Of a DNA stretch of 9,733 bases, positions 1-7,350 are shown in pieces. The stretch lies in the NCBI GenBank assembly GCA_027080315.1, contig JALWSI010000003.1, positions 1 through 9,733 on the forward strand, given 5' to 3'. Source of the DNA: a bacterium. GTDB taxonomy: Bacteria > Thermosulfidibacterota > Thermosulfidibacteria > Thermosulfidibacterales > JALWSI01. Numbering within the stretch: the stretch's first letter is position 1; each line of letters opens with the position of its first letter. Below the pieces are notes generated by a model. It was not told the origin of the DNA, searched no databases, and saw only the letters and a program-made list of their open reading frames with translations. Position numbers and translations under genes: made by a program.

Positions 1-585
1 GAGGTGCTCAGGTTCTTCCTGCTGGGCAGCCACTACCGCACCCCAATAGACTTCTCACAAGAGTCCCTTGAAGAGGCCCACGAGGCCATGAATAGGCTCT
101 ATCGCACCCTTGAGGCCAGGGCCGAGGTGAAGGAAAAGCCCGAGAAACCCTCCTCTGAGGGCGAGAACTTAAAGGCCCTTCTTGAAGAGAAGAGCCGGGA
201 CTTTGATCAGGCCCTACTGAACGACCTCAACTCCGCCCTTGCCATGGCCAAGGTGTTTGAAGGGGCCCGGGAGGTTAACAGGTATCTGAAGCTGTCAGGG
301 GACAGCCTGAGCCAGAAGAGCGCCGCCTTGGAGAGCTGGGACGGCATCGTCTCTAAGTGTCAGAAGATATTCGGCATCTTGAACGAGGATCCTGCCACCT
401 GGTTCACCTCTGGGGCAGAGTTGCCCATGCCTGTTGAAGAGATAGAGGCCCTTATTGAGAAGCGTAACCAGGCACGCAAGGCCAAAAACTGGGCCGAGGC
501 AGACGCAATAAGAGACCAGCTTAAAGAGAAGGGCATTCTGTTAGAGGATAAGCCTGGGGGCAAGACGGTCTGGCGTATAGCCTAA
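1..585 (+). CDS. cysS: Cysteinyl-tRNA synthetase, C-terminal part (5' end outside window)
   Basis: Charges tRNA-Cys with cysteine in the cytoplasm. Only the last 194 codons are present: the frame is open from base 1, so the GTG at 4 is an internal Val and not a start. The fragment opens with LRFFLLGSHYRTPIDFS, matching the conserved CysS segment at the entry to the DALR-type anticodon-binding domain (family form SHYRSPLNFS). It continues with the helical stretch LNSALAMAKVFEGAREVNRYL-like, typical of that domain. The end, RNQARKAKNWAEADAIRDQL followed by a GGKTVWRI-like tail, is the signature CysS C-terminus. The catalytic Rossmann domain, zinc ligands and KMSKS loop lie upstream and cannot be judged. 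The gene stops 117 bp before typA and no disruption is visible. Identification is firm. Confidence 0.95.
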   Translation, partial: EVLRFFLLGSHYRTPIDFSQESLEEAHEAMNRLYRTLEARAEVKEKPEKPSSEGENLKALLEEKSRDFDQALLNDLNSALAMAKVFEGAREVNRYLKLSGDSLSQKSAALESWDGIVSKCQKIFGILNEDPATWFTSGAELPMPVEEIEALIEKRNQARKAKNWAEADAIRDQLKEKGILLEDKPGGKTVWRIA

Positions 586-615
586 GCCTGCACCTCAACC
601 TTTTTAAGCCAAAAC

Positions 616-641
616 GACTCCACGCCATTGGCGGAGGGGTC
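616..641 (+). terminator. Imperfect hairpin after cysS, possible terminator
   Basis: GACTCC (616-621) pairs with GGGGTC (636-641) with one G-T pair, and CGCC (623-626) pairs with GGCG (630-633) around an ATT loop. A small internal loop separates the two stems. It is followed by TCTTT, a weak U-tract. The position 31 bp after the cysS stop fits a terminator, but the poor T-run leaves this uncertain. Confidence 0.35.
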
Positions 642-659
642 TCTTTGTGGTAGAGGCAG

Positions 660-683
660 CCCTCACCTTTACGAGAGGGTTTT
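660..683 (+). other. Short stem with T-run just before typA
   Basis: CCCTC (660-664) and GAGGG (675-679) can form a 5-bp stem with a 10-nt loop, followed by TTTT (680-683). It lies just upstream of the typA ribosome-binding site, so it could be a weak terminator or a leader hairpin. Five base pairs is marginal and could be chance. Confidence 0.25.
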
Positions 684-689
684 AAAAAC

Positions 690-695
690 AGGAGG
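690..695 (+). promoter_or_regulatory. Ribosome-binding site that sets the typA GTG start
   Basis: AGGAGG ends 7 nt before GTG 703. This decides the start in favour of GTG 703, since no ATG is available near the family N-terminus. The second codon is TTG, at 706. Confidence 0.8.
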
Positions 696-702
696 TTTTT
701 GA

Positions 703-2535
703 GTGTTGAAGAGAAACGAATCAATAAGAAACATAGCCATAATAGCCCACGTTGACCACGGCAAGACCACCCTTGTTGATGCCATGTTCAAGCAGAGCGG
801 CATCTTCAGAGAGGGCAAAGAGGTTGAAGAGCGGGTGATGGATCGCATGGACCTTGAGCGTGAAAGGGGCATCACCATAGCCGCCAAGAACTGCTCTGTT
901 TACTGGAACGGTGTGAAGATAAACATCGTTGACACCCCTGGACACGCAGACTTTGGTGGAGAGGTTGAGCGGGCCCTCTCTATGGTTGACGGCGCCCTTC
1001 TGCTGGTTGACGCAGCAGAAGGCCCCCTGCCTCAGACCCGCTTTGTGCTAAAAAAAGCCTTAGAGCGCAACCTGAAGTTAATGGTGCTCATCAACAAGGT
1101 GGATCGCAAAGACGCAAGACCAAACGAGGTGCTAAACGAGATCTACGATCTCTTCATTGACCTTGATGCCTCAGACGAGCAGATAGAGTTTCCCGTCTTT
1201 TACACCATAGGTAGAGACGGGGTGGCCAAGGAGGATCTTGAGGGGGAACGGCAAGATCTGACCCCCATATTCAATGCCATTTTAGATCACATGCCTGCAC
1301 CTGAGTACGATCCAGATGCCCCCTTTCAGATGCTGGTTAGCGACCTTGACTACTCCGACTATCTCAACAGGCTGGCAGTGGGCAGGATCCTTAACGGCAA
1401 AGCCCACATAAACGAGACCTTGGTTTGCATAGGCAAAGACGGCCAGCAGATTCCCCTAAGGGTCACCAGCTTTCAGGTGTACCACGGCCCCAGGTTCAAA
1501 GAGGTGAAAGAGGTTGAGGCTGGAGACATAGTGGTGCTGGCGGGGATAGACGAGGTCTGCATAGGGGACACCATAGCATCTAAGGAGAATCCCCAGGCCC
1601 TGCCCAGAATAGAGGTTGAAGAGCCCACAGTCTCAATGCTTTTCACCGTGAACACAGGCCCCTTTGCAGGAAAAGAGGGGCGATTTGTGCAGTCAAGCAA
1701 GCTGAAAGAGCGGCTTCTTAAAGAGTCTTTGAAGAACGTATCTATACAGGTTGAAGAGGCCCCTGAAGGGGACGGTATGATTGTGAAGGGACGGGGCGAG
1801 CTTCAGATGGCCGTGTTGATAGAGAGTATGCGGCGGGAGGGCTACGAGTTCTGCGTTGGGCGTCCCAAGGTTATCCTGAAAGAGAGAGACGGCAAGATAC
1901 TTGAGCCCATAGAGCACCTCTTTATTGACTGCGACGAAGAGTTTACGGGAATCGTCACAGAAAGGCTCTCTCAAAGAAAGGGGCAGATGATCAACCTTGA
2001 GAACAGAGGCTCTGGCAGGGTGAGGCTTGAGTTTCTGGTGCCTTCCCGGGCCCTGATTGGCTACAGGGATCAGTTCTTAACCGACACCAAGGGAACCGGT
2101 ATTATGAGCTCTTATCTTCACGGCTATCAGGAGCACAAGGGGGAGATCCCATCGCGGTTCTCTGGGTCTATCGTGAGCGATCGCCAGGGTACCGCTGTGG
2201 CCTATGCCCTGTTCCACCTTGAGCCAAGGGGAGAGCTCTTTATTGAGCCCGGAACCCCTGTGTACGAAGGCATGATCATAGGGGAGCACAATCGGGATAA
2301 AGACATAGATGTGAACCCCTGCAAAGAGAAGAAGCTCACCAACATGAGGGCTGCAGGCAAAGACGACAACATTCTTCTTAAACCGGTGAGGCCCATGACC
2401 ATAGAAAGGGCCATCACCTTCATCAAAGACGACGAGATGGTAGAGGTGACCCCTCTCTCTATTCGGCTGAGAAAGGCGGTGCTGTCGGTTCAGGCAAGAA
2501 GAAACCCAAACAGCCAGTTTTTGAAGGCAAGCTGA
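703..2535 (+). CDS. typA: Translational GTPase TypA/BipA
   Basis: Ribosome-binding GTPase of the EF-G/LepA superfamily, linked in other bacteria to large-subunit assembly and to growth under cold or other stress. The 610-aa length is normal for the family. G motifs: AHVDHGKTT (G1, about 15-23), RGITI (G2, 55-59), DTPGH (G3, 77-81) and NKVD (G4, 131-134). At the G5 position the usual S-A is replaced: the sequence reads FYTIGRDG around 166-173. Domain II and EF-G domain III/V-like folds follow. The TypA-specific C-terminal domain is clear from [17 protein letters not shown] and the downstream [11 protein letters not shown]. The start is GTG 703, supported by AGGAGG 7 nt upstream. It follows cysS by 117 bp and may be its own transcription unit. 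Composition matches cysS, and nothing looks broken. Identification is firm. Confidence 0.97.
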   Translation: MLKRNESIRNIAIIAHVDHGKTTLVDAMFKQSGIFREGKEVEERVMDRMDLERERGITIAAKNCSVYWNGVKINIVDTPGHADFGGEVERALSMVDGALLLVDAAEGPLPQTRFVLKKALERNLKLMVLINKVDRKDARPNEVLNEIYDLFIDLDASDEQIEFPVFYTIGRDGVAKEDLEGERQDLTPIFNAILDHMPAPEYDPDAPFQMLVSDLDYSDYLNRLAVGRILNGKAHINETLVCIGKDGQQIPLRVTSFQVYHGPRFKEVKEVEAGDIVVLAGIDEVCIGDTIASKENPQALPRIEVEEPTVSMLFTVNTGPFAGKEGRFVQSSKLKERLLKESLKNVSIQVEEAPEGDGMIVKGRGELQMAVLIESMRREGYEFCVGRPKVILKERDGKILEPIEHLFIDCDEEFTGIVTERLSQRKGQMINLENRGSGRVRLEFLVPSRALIGYRDQFLTDTKGTGIMSSYLHGYQEHKGEIPSRFSGSIVSDRQGTAVAYALFHLEPRGELFIEPGTPVYEGMIIGEHNRDKDIDVNPCKEKKLTNMRAAGKDDNILLKPVRPMTIERAITFIKDDEMVEVTPLSIRLRKAVLSVQARRNPNSQFLKAS

Positions 2536-2586
2536 CCGCTCTTTTGGGATAGCCATCTGGGAGTTATATCCCCACTTTGAGCAGAG

Positions 2587-2624
2587 CCCTGGGGTAATCA
2601 CAACCAGGGTCAACCCCATCTTTT
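2587..2624 (+). terminator. Overlapping alternative hairpins with T-run after typA
   Basis: Two mutually exclusive stems are visible. CCCTGG (2587-2592) can pair with CCAGGG (2604-2609). GGGGT (2591-2595) can pair with ACCCC (2613-2617), and that second stem is followed by ATCTTTT, a modest U-tract. It lies about 50 bp after the typA stop, where a Rho-independent terminator would be expected. The stems are short and the second loop is 17 nt, so this is tentative. Confidence 0.35.
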
Positions 2625-2661
2625 GAACTTGGGTAGAATTCTACGCCCTTGGTTCAAGGGC
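2623..2661. repeat. Back-to-back palindromes in the intergenic gap
   Basis: GTAGAATTCTAC (2633-2644) is a perfect 12-nt palindrome. It directly abuts GCCCTTG-GTT-CAAGGGC (2645-2661), a perfect 7-bp hairpin. TTGAAC (2623-2628) can also pair with GTTCAA (2652-2657) and enclose the 12-mer, which would compete with the 7-bp hairpin. No T-run follows on either strand, so a simple terminator is unlikely. A protein-binding site or RNA switch element is possible; function unknown. Confidence 0.5.
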
Positions 2662-2676
2662 AAAATAATTTGAAAA

Positions 2677-2698
2677 TTCTCACGATTTTCTCACGATT
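2677..2698 (+). repeat. Perfect tandem 11-bp direct repeat, candidate operator
   Basis: TTCTCACGATT occurs twice with no gap (2677-2687 and 2688-2698). Two sites one helical turn apart on the same face is the layout bound by PhoB/OmpR-family response regulators, where the repeats often take the place of the -35 element. It lies about 130-155 bp upstream of the first operon gene. The repeat is directly visible; the regulator is inference. Confidence 0.55.
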
Positions 2699-2709
2699 AT
2701 GATTAGGAT
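2698..2709 (+). promoter_or_regulatory. Possible -10 region for the pilus operon
   Basis: TATGAT (2698-2703) differs from TATAAT at one position, and TAGGAT (2704-2709) is a second option. Neither has a good -35 at 16-18 bp; TTGAAA (2670-2675) is too far away, at 22 bp. An activator bound at the adjacent direct repeat could compensate. The resulting leader would be about 120 nt and contains short hairpins such as CCTCA/TGAGG (2741-2745/2751-2755) and a pyrimidine-rich run (2765-2788). Weak evidence. Confidence 0.25.
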
Positions 2710-2815
2710 GTAAGGTGGAGGGCTTTATGGTGCTCCTAATCCTCAAGAGGTGAGGGGAATCCCACCCTCGCCTCTCCTCTCTCTTTTTGAGAGGGTTTAG
2801 TGAGAAGAAACAGGC

Positions 2816-2821
2816 AGGAGG
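2816..2821 (+). promoter_or_regulatory. Ribosome-binding site that sets the ATG 2832 start
   Basis: AGGAGG ends 10 nt before ATG 2832 and lies inside the longer open frame that begins at TTG 2787. It supports ATG 2832, which also gives a clean signal peptide. Confidence 0.7.
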
Positions 2822-2831
2822 TAGCAGCATT

Positions 2832-3299
2832 ATGAAAAGGCCGTTTTTTATTTTGGTGGTGATGGCGCTTGTGGGAATAGTCTTTGCGCCTGCAACCAGT
2901 GCGCGATGGTACACGAATAAGGATTTGAAGCATGTTAAAAGACCTTCCCATACCACAGTAAAATCCAACACAACAAACACTCTTTCTGAACACAACCCAA
3001 AGACACAGAAAGAGAAAACTAAAAGAATCTATCTCTACAAGGTAAAAAACGCTCCTAAGGCATTAGACCAGTTATTCCTAACCGGCAAATTAGTGAACCT
3101 AAGCAAGAAGTCAGCTACCATAGACGTGTTCTCAGAAAGTTGTAGAGGAAGAAAAAGATTTTTTATCAATAAAGAATTATTTAAGATCCTAAAGACTCAT
3201 TTAGAAAATTACAAGAAATGGATACACTTTGGCGTAGATTCCAATACTTGCAGTAGTAAGAATAGAATCTCAATAACAGAACTCTATGTAGAAGAATAA
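2832..3299 (+). CDS. Small secreted basic protein, unknown, first gene of the pilus operon
   Basis: A 155-aa protein I do not recognise. ATG 2832 is chosen over the in-frame TTG 2787 because AGGAGG lies 10 nt upstream and the protein then begins with a normal signal peptide: MKRP, a hydrophobic core, then ATSA before RW, with likely cleavage near residue 24. The mature part has a polar Lys/Asn/Thr-rich linker (about 25-63), then a more structured region with alternating hydrophobic residues and only two cysteines (in ESCRG and NTCSS), which could form one disulfide. Lysine is abundant, so the protein should be strongly basic. It ends 14 bp before pilY1 and so is probably co-transcribed with it. 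Base composition is AT-rich like the first half of pilY1. It could be a PilY1 accessory protein, analogous in position and size to PilY2 of Pseudomonas, but I see no sequence similarity to claim. Confidence 0.8.
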   Translation: MKRPFFILVVMALVGIVFAPATSARWYTNKDLKHVKRPSHTTVKSNTTNTLSEHNPKTQKEKTKRIYLYKVKNAPKALDQLFLTGKLVNLSKKSATIDVFSESCRGRKRFFINKELFKILKTHLENYKKWIHFGVDSNTCSSKNRISITELYVEE

Positions 3300-3313
3300 A
3301 GGAGGGGTAAAAT

Positions 3314-6300
3314 ATGAAAAACTATGGACTTAAATCAGTAGTGATTTTAACTATTATATTACTACCTATCTTTACAAACCAACCCAATACTAAAGCACAA
3401 ACTGATATGCATAAATACTGTACTGTTCCACCTTTCATAGGAGGACAATCAGTATCACCTAATGTCCTACTTGCAGTAGATGTGAGTGGATCAATGGGAT
3501 GGTGTGCTTATAATCCAGATAGTGACGGTACGGGTTGTTGTTATAATCTAAATGGTTGCGGATGGACATATAAAGGAAATGAAGAAGGATATTTTGATCC
3601 AGAGAAAGTCTATCATTATGATCTCACATCCTGGATGTGGGTTGAGACAACAGGTCAACCCAACAGTTGTCCAAACAACATTTTTGGGTTATATTACGGG
3701 ATGTATAATCCTCATTCTAACTATAAAGGCAGCTGCTTAAACTTCCTTTTAATGAGAAGAATTGATCTGGTTAAGTGGGCAATGACAGGGGGAAAGCCAT
3801 TTTCATGTTGGATACGCGATGTTAATAGGTGTGATCCTGAAACCTATGGAAACCCAGAAAGTCAAGTGAGCTGTGATGATGAAGGCTGTATTCTAAGCTT
3901 GTACAACGGCTATACTGTTAAGGTTCCTTGGGAAAGAATAAATGACGGATTATTGTTCAAGCTCAAAAGACTTAAAACTAGTCCTCGTATGGGTGTAGTA
4001 TTTTTTAGAAACAATGGGATTGTGGACAAAGTTTACATAGGCGATTTTACCAGCAGCGCTAACTTTGATGGGGTTAATCCCTATAAAAACACCATAACGC
4101 ACATCAACTATATATCACCAGATGGTTCCACTCCTACAGGCCCTGCCATGTGGGATGTATATAATTATTTCGCCCAGAATGATCCCCAATATGGAGGATT
4201 CACACCCCAACAAGGAGAAGGGGATAAGTGGCGTAACCCAATGTATCAGTGTTTTGATTACAACAATAATAGTATCTGTGAGGGTAACGAACTTCAACAA
4301 GTATGGTGCGCTAAAAACTTTGTAATCTTAATGAGCGACGGACAGTGGAATACTGGAGCTACCACAGGACGAAGGAGGACTACTAGTTGTTCCATAGATG
4401 ATGGGTTTGAAGATAGCTCTTCTGATCCGGTAGTCCCCTCATATTGGTTACATAAAAAAGGGTTTACCAACTCAAAAACAGGGGTAAAAAGCAACGTTGA
4501 AGCAGTTTACGGAATAGGTATGTGGCTTGGAGGAACCGGAAAAACTTCTTTGGAAAATGTGGCTATGTACGGTTCCTTTGATACCTCTCATGGAGACTGG
4601 CCAGATGAACTGGATAATTATCCCCAAAATGAATGCGGTCCTATTGATGACTGTTGTGGTAGATACAACTGTGGCAAGGGAAGCTCTTGCACTCCTTTAC
4701 CTCCTTCCTCCCCAGACTGGGATCAAGATGGAGACCATATCCCTGACACCTTTTTCTCTGCCAGCAATGCAAAAGAGCTAAAAAGTTCTATAGAAAATGC
4801 TATGTGGGATATTTTGAAAAGAGCATCTTCGGGAACCTCCACCACGGTTCTTTCCGAGCGTACTCAGGCAGGAGCCACTATGCTACAAGCACTATTTTAC
4901 CCAGAAAAAGTGATGGGGGGTATTCCTATTCAATGGGTAGGCTATCTAAATACTCTTTGGCTCTACAAAGGCAACACCGGCAATTCTACAGCAATAAGGG
5001 AAGATACGGTCCATGACTACATATTAGACCTTAAAGAAGACTACATCATACACTTTTTATTGCAAGACAACTCCACCCTTATTGTTAATCGCTGTCAGGA
5101 CACCGATGGCGACGGGCTATGCGATGCCCCTCAATCGCCCAAGAACCTTGATGATCTAACAACAGTATTTGAGGAAGGTCATGTATTACAAGATCAAAGC
5201 GCAACAAGCAGAAACATTTTTACTTACAACGGTATAGATTTCTCTGAAGATCACGCCAGCGAGCTACAAGAAGCCTTGTTGATGGAAAACCAAGAAGATA
5301 CCAAAAAGCTCATTAACTACATACGAGGAGAGGACTACGCTGGTTGGAGAAACCGCACTACAGGAGAAGGTAAAGTTTGGAAGCTGGGCGACATAATTTA
5401 TTCTACCCCTAAGGTGGTCTCGTACGAAGACTACGCTGTTATCATTGTCGGCGCCAACGACGGCATGCTCCACGCCTTTAAGCTTGGAAAGAAGAAACCG
5501 ATATCTTCAGGCTACCAGATTGTTAAACTCTGCGATTCTGCAACGGGTACTTGCACACAAACAGAACTGGGCAAAGAGCTGTGGGCGTATATTCCCGGTA
5601 ACCTTTTACCCTACTTAAGGTATTTGAAAGAGCCAGACTATTGCCACCTCTACTACGTTGATCTCACCCCCTTTGTATTCACATACACCGATTCTCAAAA
5701 CACAGAGCACAAGATTCTCATTGGAGGCATGAGACTTGGTGGGGCCTGCAACTGCACCGGCGAAGAAGACCAGTGCGTAACACCACCAGCAGACGCCAAC
5801 GGAATGGGACTATCTTCTTACTTCGCTTTAGACATAACCAACCCAACATCTCCACAGTTTTTATGGGAGTTCACCAATAGCGATCTCGGTTTCACCTATT
5901 CGGGCCCCGCGGTGTTTAGTATAGGGGGACATCCTGTTGTAGCGTTTCTGTCTGGGCCCACACATTACGACGGAGAATCAACACAAAACCTGAAGGTCTT
6001 CATACTCACCCTTGATCCCGACACCTTTGCCATACAGAACACCCAAATTATAGACACCGGTAAAACCAACGCCTTTGGTGGCAGGCTATTTGTGAACAAA
6101 ATCGGCGTAGATTCAGCGCTGGCAAACCGCGTCTTTTTTGGCTACACCCAGAAGGCAAGCGGCTCGTGGAAAGGAGGGGTCTACAAACTGGAGTTAAGCT
6201 ACGACACCAATAACCAATCCATTGTACCAACCCTCACCGAGGTTATTACCGACATAGGCCCAATAACAGGAGGGGTTAGAGAAGGCACCTGCCAGCAAAG

Positions 6301-6868
6301 TAGCATGATCTACTTTGGAGAAGGCCGTTACTTTACAGGCAGCCAGGACGACCCCACAGCAATACGCCGACTATACGGGGTTAGCACCCAGTGCAACGGC
6401 TGCACCCTTAGTGATCTCAGCAACTCCACCAGACTTGACTCAATCTCGTCTGGAGGAGGCAACGGCTGGTACATAGAGCTTTACGGAAGAGATGGCGGAT
6501 ATAATGCCGAGAGAACGATAACCGATCCCCTGGTGTATGCAAAAGACTACAACGTGGTATTCTTCACCACCTTTCAGCCCACGGCAGATATTTGTGGCTT
6601 TGGAGGACGCACCTTTGAGTTTTTAACCAAGTGCTCAAACGGAGGAGCCATTGATAGCACCGATGTTAGCAACATCAAAGGCAAGCTCTTCTTGCAGGTC
6701 TCAACGGGTCAGATCAAAGAGTTCACAGCTTCAGACCTGACAAATCGCCGCTCTGAGCCGGTGCAAGGTGTGCCCAGCGAGTTTCCACCCACCTTTGTCG
6801 CTCCCTACTTCGGAGGCGGGGGCAGCGGTCTTAAAGAGGGAGAGATCATCCACTGGTTAGAACGATGA
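3314..6868 (+). CDS. pilY1: PilY1-type pilus tip adhesin: von Willebrand A domain plus beta-propeller
   Basis: Calcium-dependent type IV pilus tip/adhesin protein that, in known systems, docks on the minor-pilin complex and affects adhesion and pilus extension/retraction. 1184 aa, near the usual 1000-1200. Signal peptide at about 1-29 (cleavage near KAQ-T). A VWA domain follows: NVLLAVDVSGSM (50-61) gives the MIDAS DxSxS, DGSTPTGPA (270-278) the MIDAS Thr loop, and VILMSDG (337-343) the later Asp. EF-hand-like loops occur at 315-326, 468-478 and 596-607 (DTDGDGLCD). The C-terminal PilY1 propeller begins around 688 with KVWKLGDIIYSTPKVV and the hallmark VGANDGMLHAF. I count about 33 cysteines, with a cluster at 441-459. 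AAGGAGG lies 8 nt before ATG 3314. The stop overlaps the next start (ATGA). Codon use and GC change near codon 595-690. Confidence 0.93.
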   Translation: MKNYGLKSVVILTIILLPIFTNQPNTKAQTDMHKYCTVPPFIGGQSVSPNVLLAVDVSGSMGWCAYNPDSDGTGCCYNLNGCGWTYKGNEEGYFDPEKVYHYDLTSWMWVETTGQPNSCPNNIFGLYYGMYNPHSNYKGSCLNFLLMRRIDLVKWAMTGGKPFSCWIRDVNRCDPETYGNPESQVSCDDEGCILSLYNGYTVKVPWERINDGLLFKLKRLKTSPRMGVVFFRNNGIVDKVYIGDFTSSANFDGVNPYKNTITHINYISPDGSTPTGPAMWDVYNYFAQNDPQYGGFTPQQGEGDKWRNPMYQCFDYNNNSICEGNELQQVWCAKNFVILMSDGQWNTGATTGRRRTTSCSIDDGFEDSSSDPVVPSYWLHKKGFTNSKTGVKSNVEAVYGIGMWLGGTGKTSLENVAMYGSFDTSHGDWPDELDNYPQNECGPIDDCCGRYNCGKGSSCTPLPPSSPDWDQDGDHIPDTFFSASNAKELKSSIENAMWDILKRASSGTSTTVLSERTQAGATMLQALFYPEKVMGGIPIQWVGYLNTLWLYKGNTGNSTAIREDTVHDYILDLKEDYIIHFLLQDNSTLIVNRCQDTDGDGLCDAPQSPKNLDDLTTVFEEGHVLQDQSATSRNIFTYNGIDFSEDHASELQEALLMENQEDTKKLINYIRGEDYAGWRNRTTGEGKVWKLGDIIYSTPKVVSYEDYAVIIVGANDGMLHAFKLGKKKPISSGYQIVKLCDSATGTCTQTELGKELWAYIPGNLLPYLRYLKEPDYCHLYYVDLTPFVFTYTDSQNTEHKILIGGMRLGGACNCTGEEDQCVTPPADANGMGLSSYFALDITNPTSPQFLWEFTNSDLGFTYSGPAVFSIGGHPVVAFLSGPTHYDGESTQNLKVFILTLDPDTFAIQNTQIIDTGKTNAFGGRLFVNKIGVDSALANRVFFGYTQKASGSWKGGVYKLELSYDTNNQSIVPTLTEVITDIGPITGGVREGTCQQSSMIYFGEGRYFTGSQDDPTAIRRLYGVSTQCNGCTLSDLSNSTRLDSISSGGGNGWYIELYGRDGGYNAERTITDPLVYAKDYNVVFFTTFQPTADICGFGGRTFEFLTKCSNGGAIDSTDVSNIKGKLFLQVSTGQIKEFTASDLTNRRSEPVQGVPSEFPPTFVAPYFGGGGSGLKEGEIIHWLER
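5093..5128 (+). other. EF-hand-like calcium loop codons in pilY1
   Basis: Encodes CQDTDGDGLCDAP (residues 594-606) with Asp at loop positions 1, 3, 5 and 9. Pseudomonas PilY1 has a functional calcium loop just before its propeller, and this site sits in the matching place. It also marks the approximate left edge of the GC-richer half of the gene. Confidence 0.65.
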
Positions 6869-7350
6869 ACAACAAGGGGCTCACCTTGATAGAGCTCATG
6901 GTGGTTATTGCCATAATCGCCATGCTGGCCAGCTTTGCCCTCACAGGCTACCGTGCCGCCAGAAACAAGGTTAAAGTAGAAGGCGAGATAAAGGCCCTTT
7001 ACGGCGATCTTCAAAACGCCCGGCTAAGGGCCTTTGCTGAAAAGAGAGCCTGGGGCATATACTGGGGCAGCTCACCTTTCACCTCTTACGATGTGAGATA
7101 CGACACCGACGACGATGGCAACCTCACAGACTCTGGAGGCTACCGTTCTGCAGGTACCATCTCTAATCTTGAGTTCCCTATAAAGGTAAACACAAGCAGC
7201 AAGTGCGTGATCTTTAAAAAGTCGGGATTAACAACCACCCTTTTGAGCTTTCACATAGACGGTACTGAGGCTGAGTACGACTGCATAAGCGTATCAGCTA
7301 CCCGAATAAAGATGGGAAAATGGGATGGAAGCACCTGTGTTAAAAGATAG
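6865..7350 (+). CDS. FimT/FimU (GspH)-type minor prepilin
   Basis: Minor pilin of the H type; in known systems it joins the I-J-K proteins in the priming/tip complex. 161 aa. The class III leader is very short: MNNKG, with cleavage before L6 in KG-LTLIELMVV. Glu10 is the +5 residue needed for N-methylation and subunit packing. The hydrophobic helix runs to about 26, followed by the typical amphipathic part ending GDLQNARLRAFAEKR, a GspH/FimT hallmark. The globular part has cysteines at 114, 140 and 158, and DTDDDGNLTD at 80-89, which resembles a calcium loop. ATG 6865 overlaps the pilY1 stop as ATGA, and no strong Shine-Dalgarno sits at the right distance, so translational coupling is likely. 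FimT versus FimU cannot be told apart here, so no gene symbol is given. Confidence 0.88.
   Translation: MNNKGLTLIELMVVIAIIAMLASFALTGYRAARNKVKVEGEIKALYGDLQNARLRAFAEKRAWGIYWGSSPFTSYDVRYDTDDDGNLTDSGGYRSAGTISNLEFPIKVNTSSKCVIFKKSGLTTTLLSFHIDGTEAEYDCISVSATRIKMGKWDGSTCVKR

Noticed and set aside
671-695. Similarity between the typA leader (GAGAGGGTTT then AGGAGG) and the operon leader at 2789-2821
   Set aside because: The shared part is short and purine-rich, and spacing differs; not enough to claim a common element.
2077-2619. 180-codon open frame on the minus strand over the typA end
   Set aside because: It lies opposite a firmly identified conserved gene, with no ribosome-binding site or recognisable protein; a shadow frame.
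2720-2733. GG-N10-GC spacing like a sigma-54 promoter
   Set aside because: Only the GG and TGC core match; the -24 element is otherwise poor, so chance is likely.
2787-2831. Longer start (TTG 2787) for the small secreted protein
   Set aside because: It would bury the AGGAGG site inside the gene and put 15 polar residues before the signal peptide; ATG 2832 fits better.
6389-6406. CxxC motif (CNGCT) in PilY1 as a haem site
   Set aside because: The His of CxxCH is absent, so it is not a c-type haem motif.
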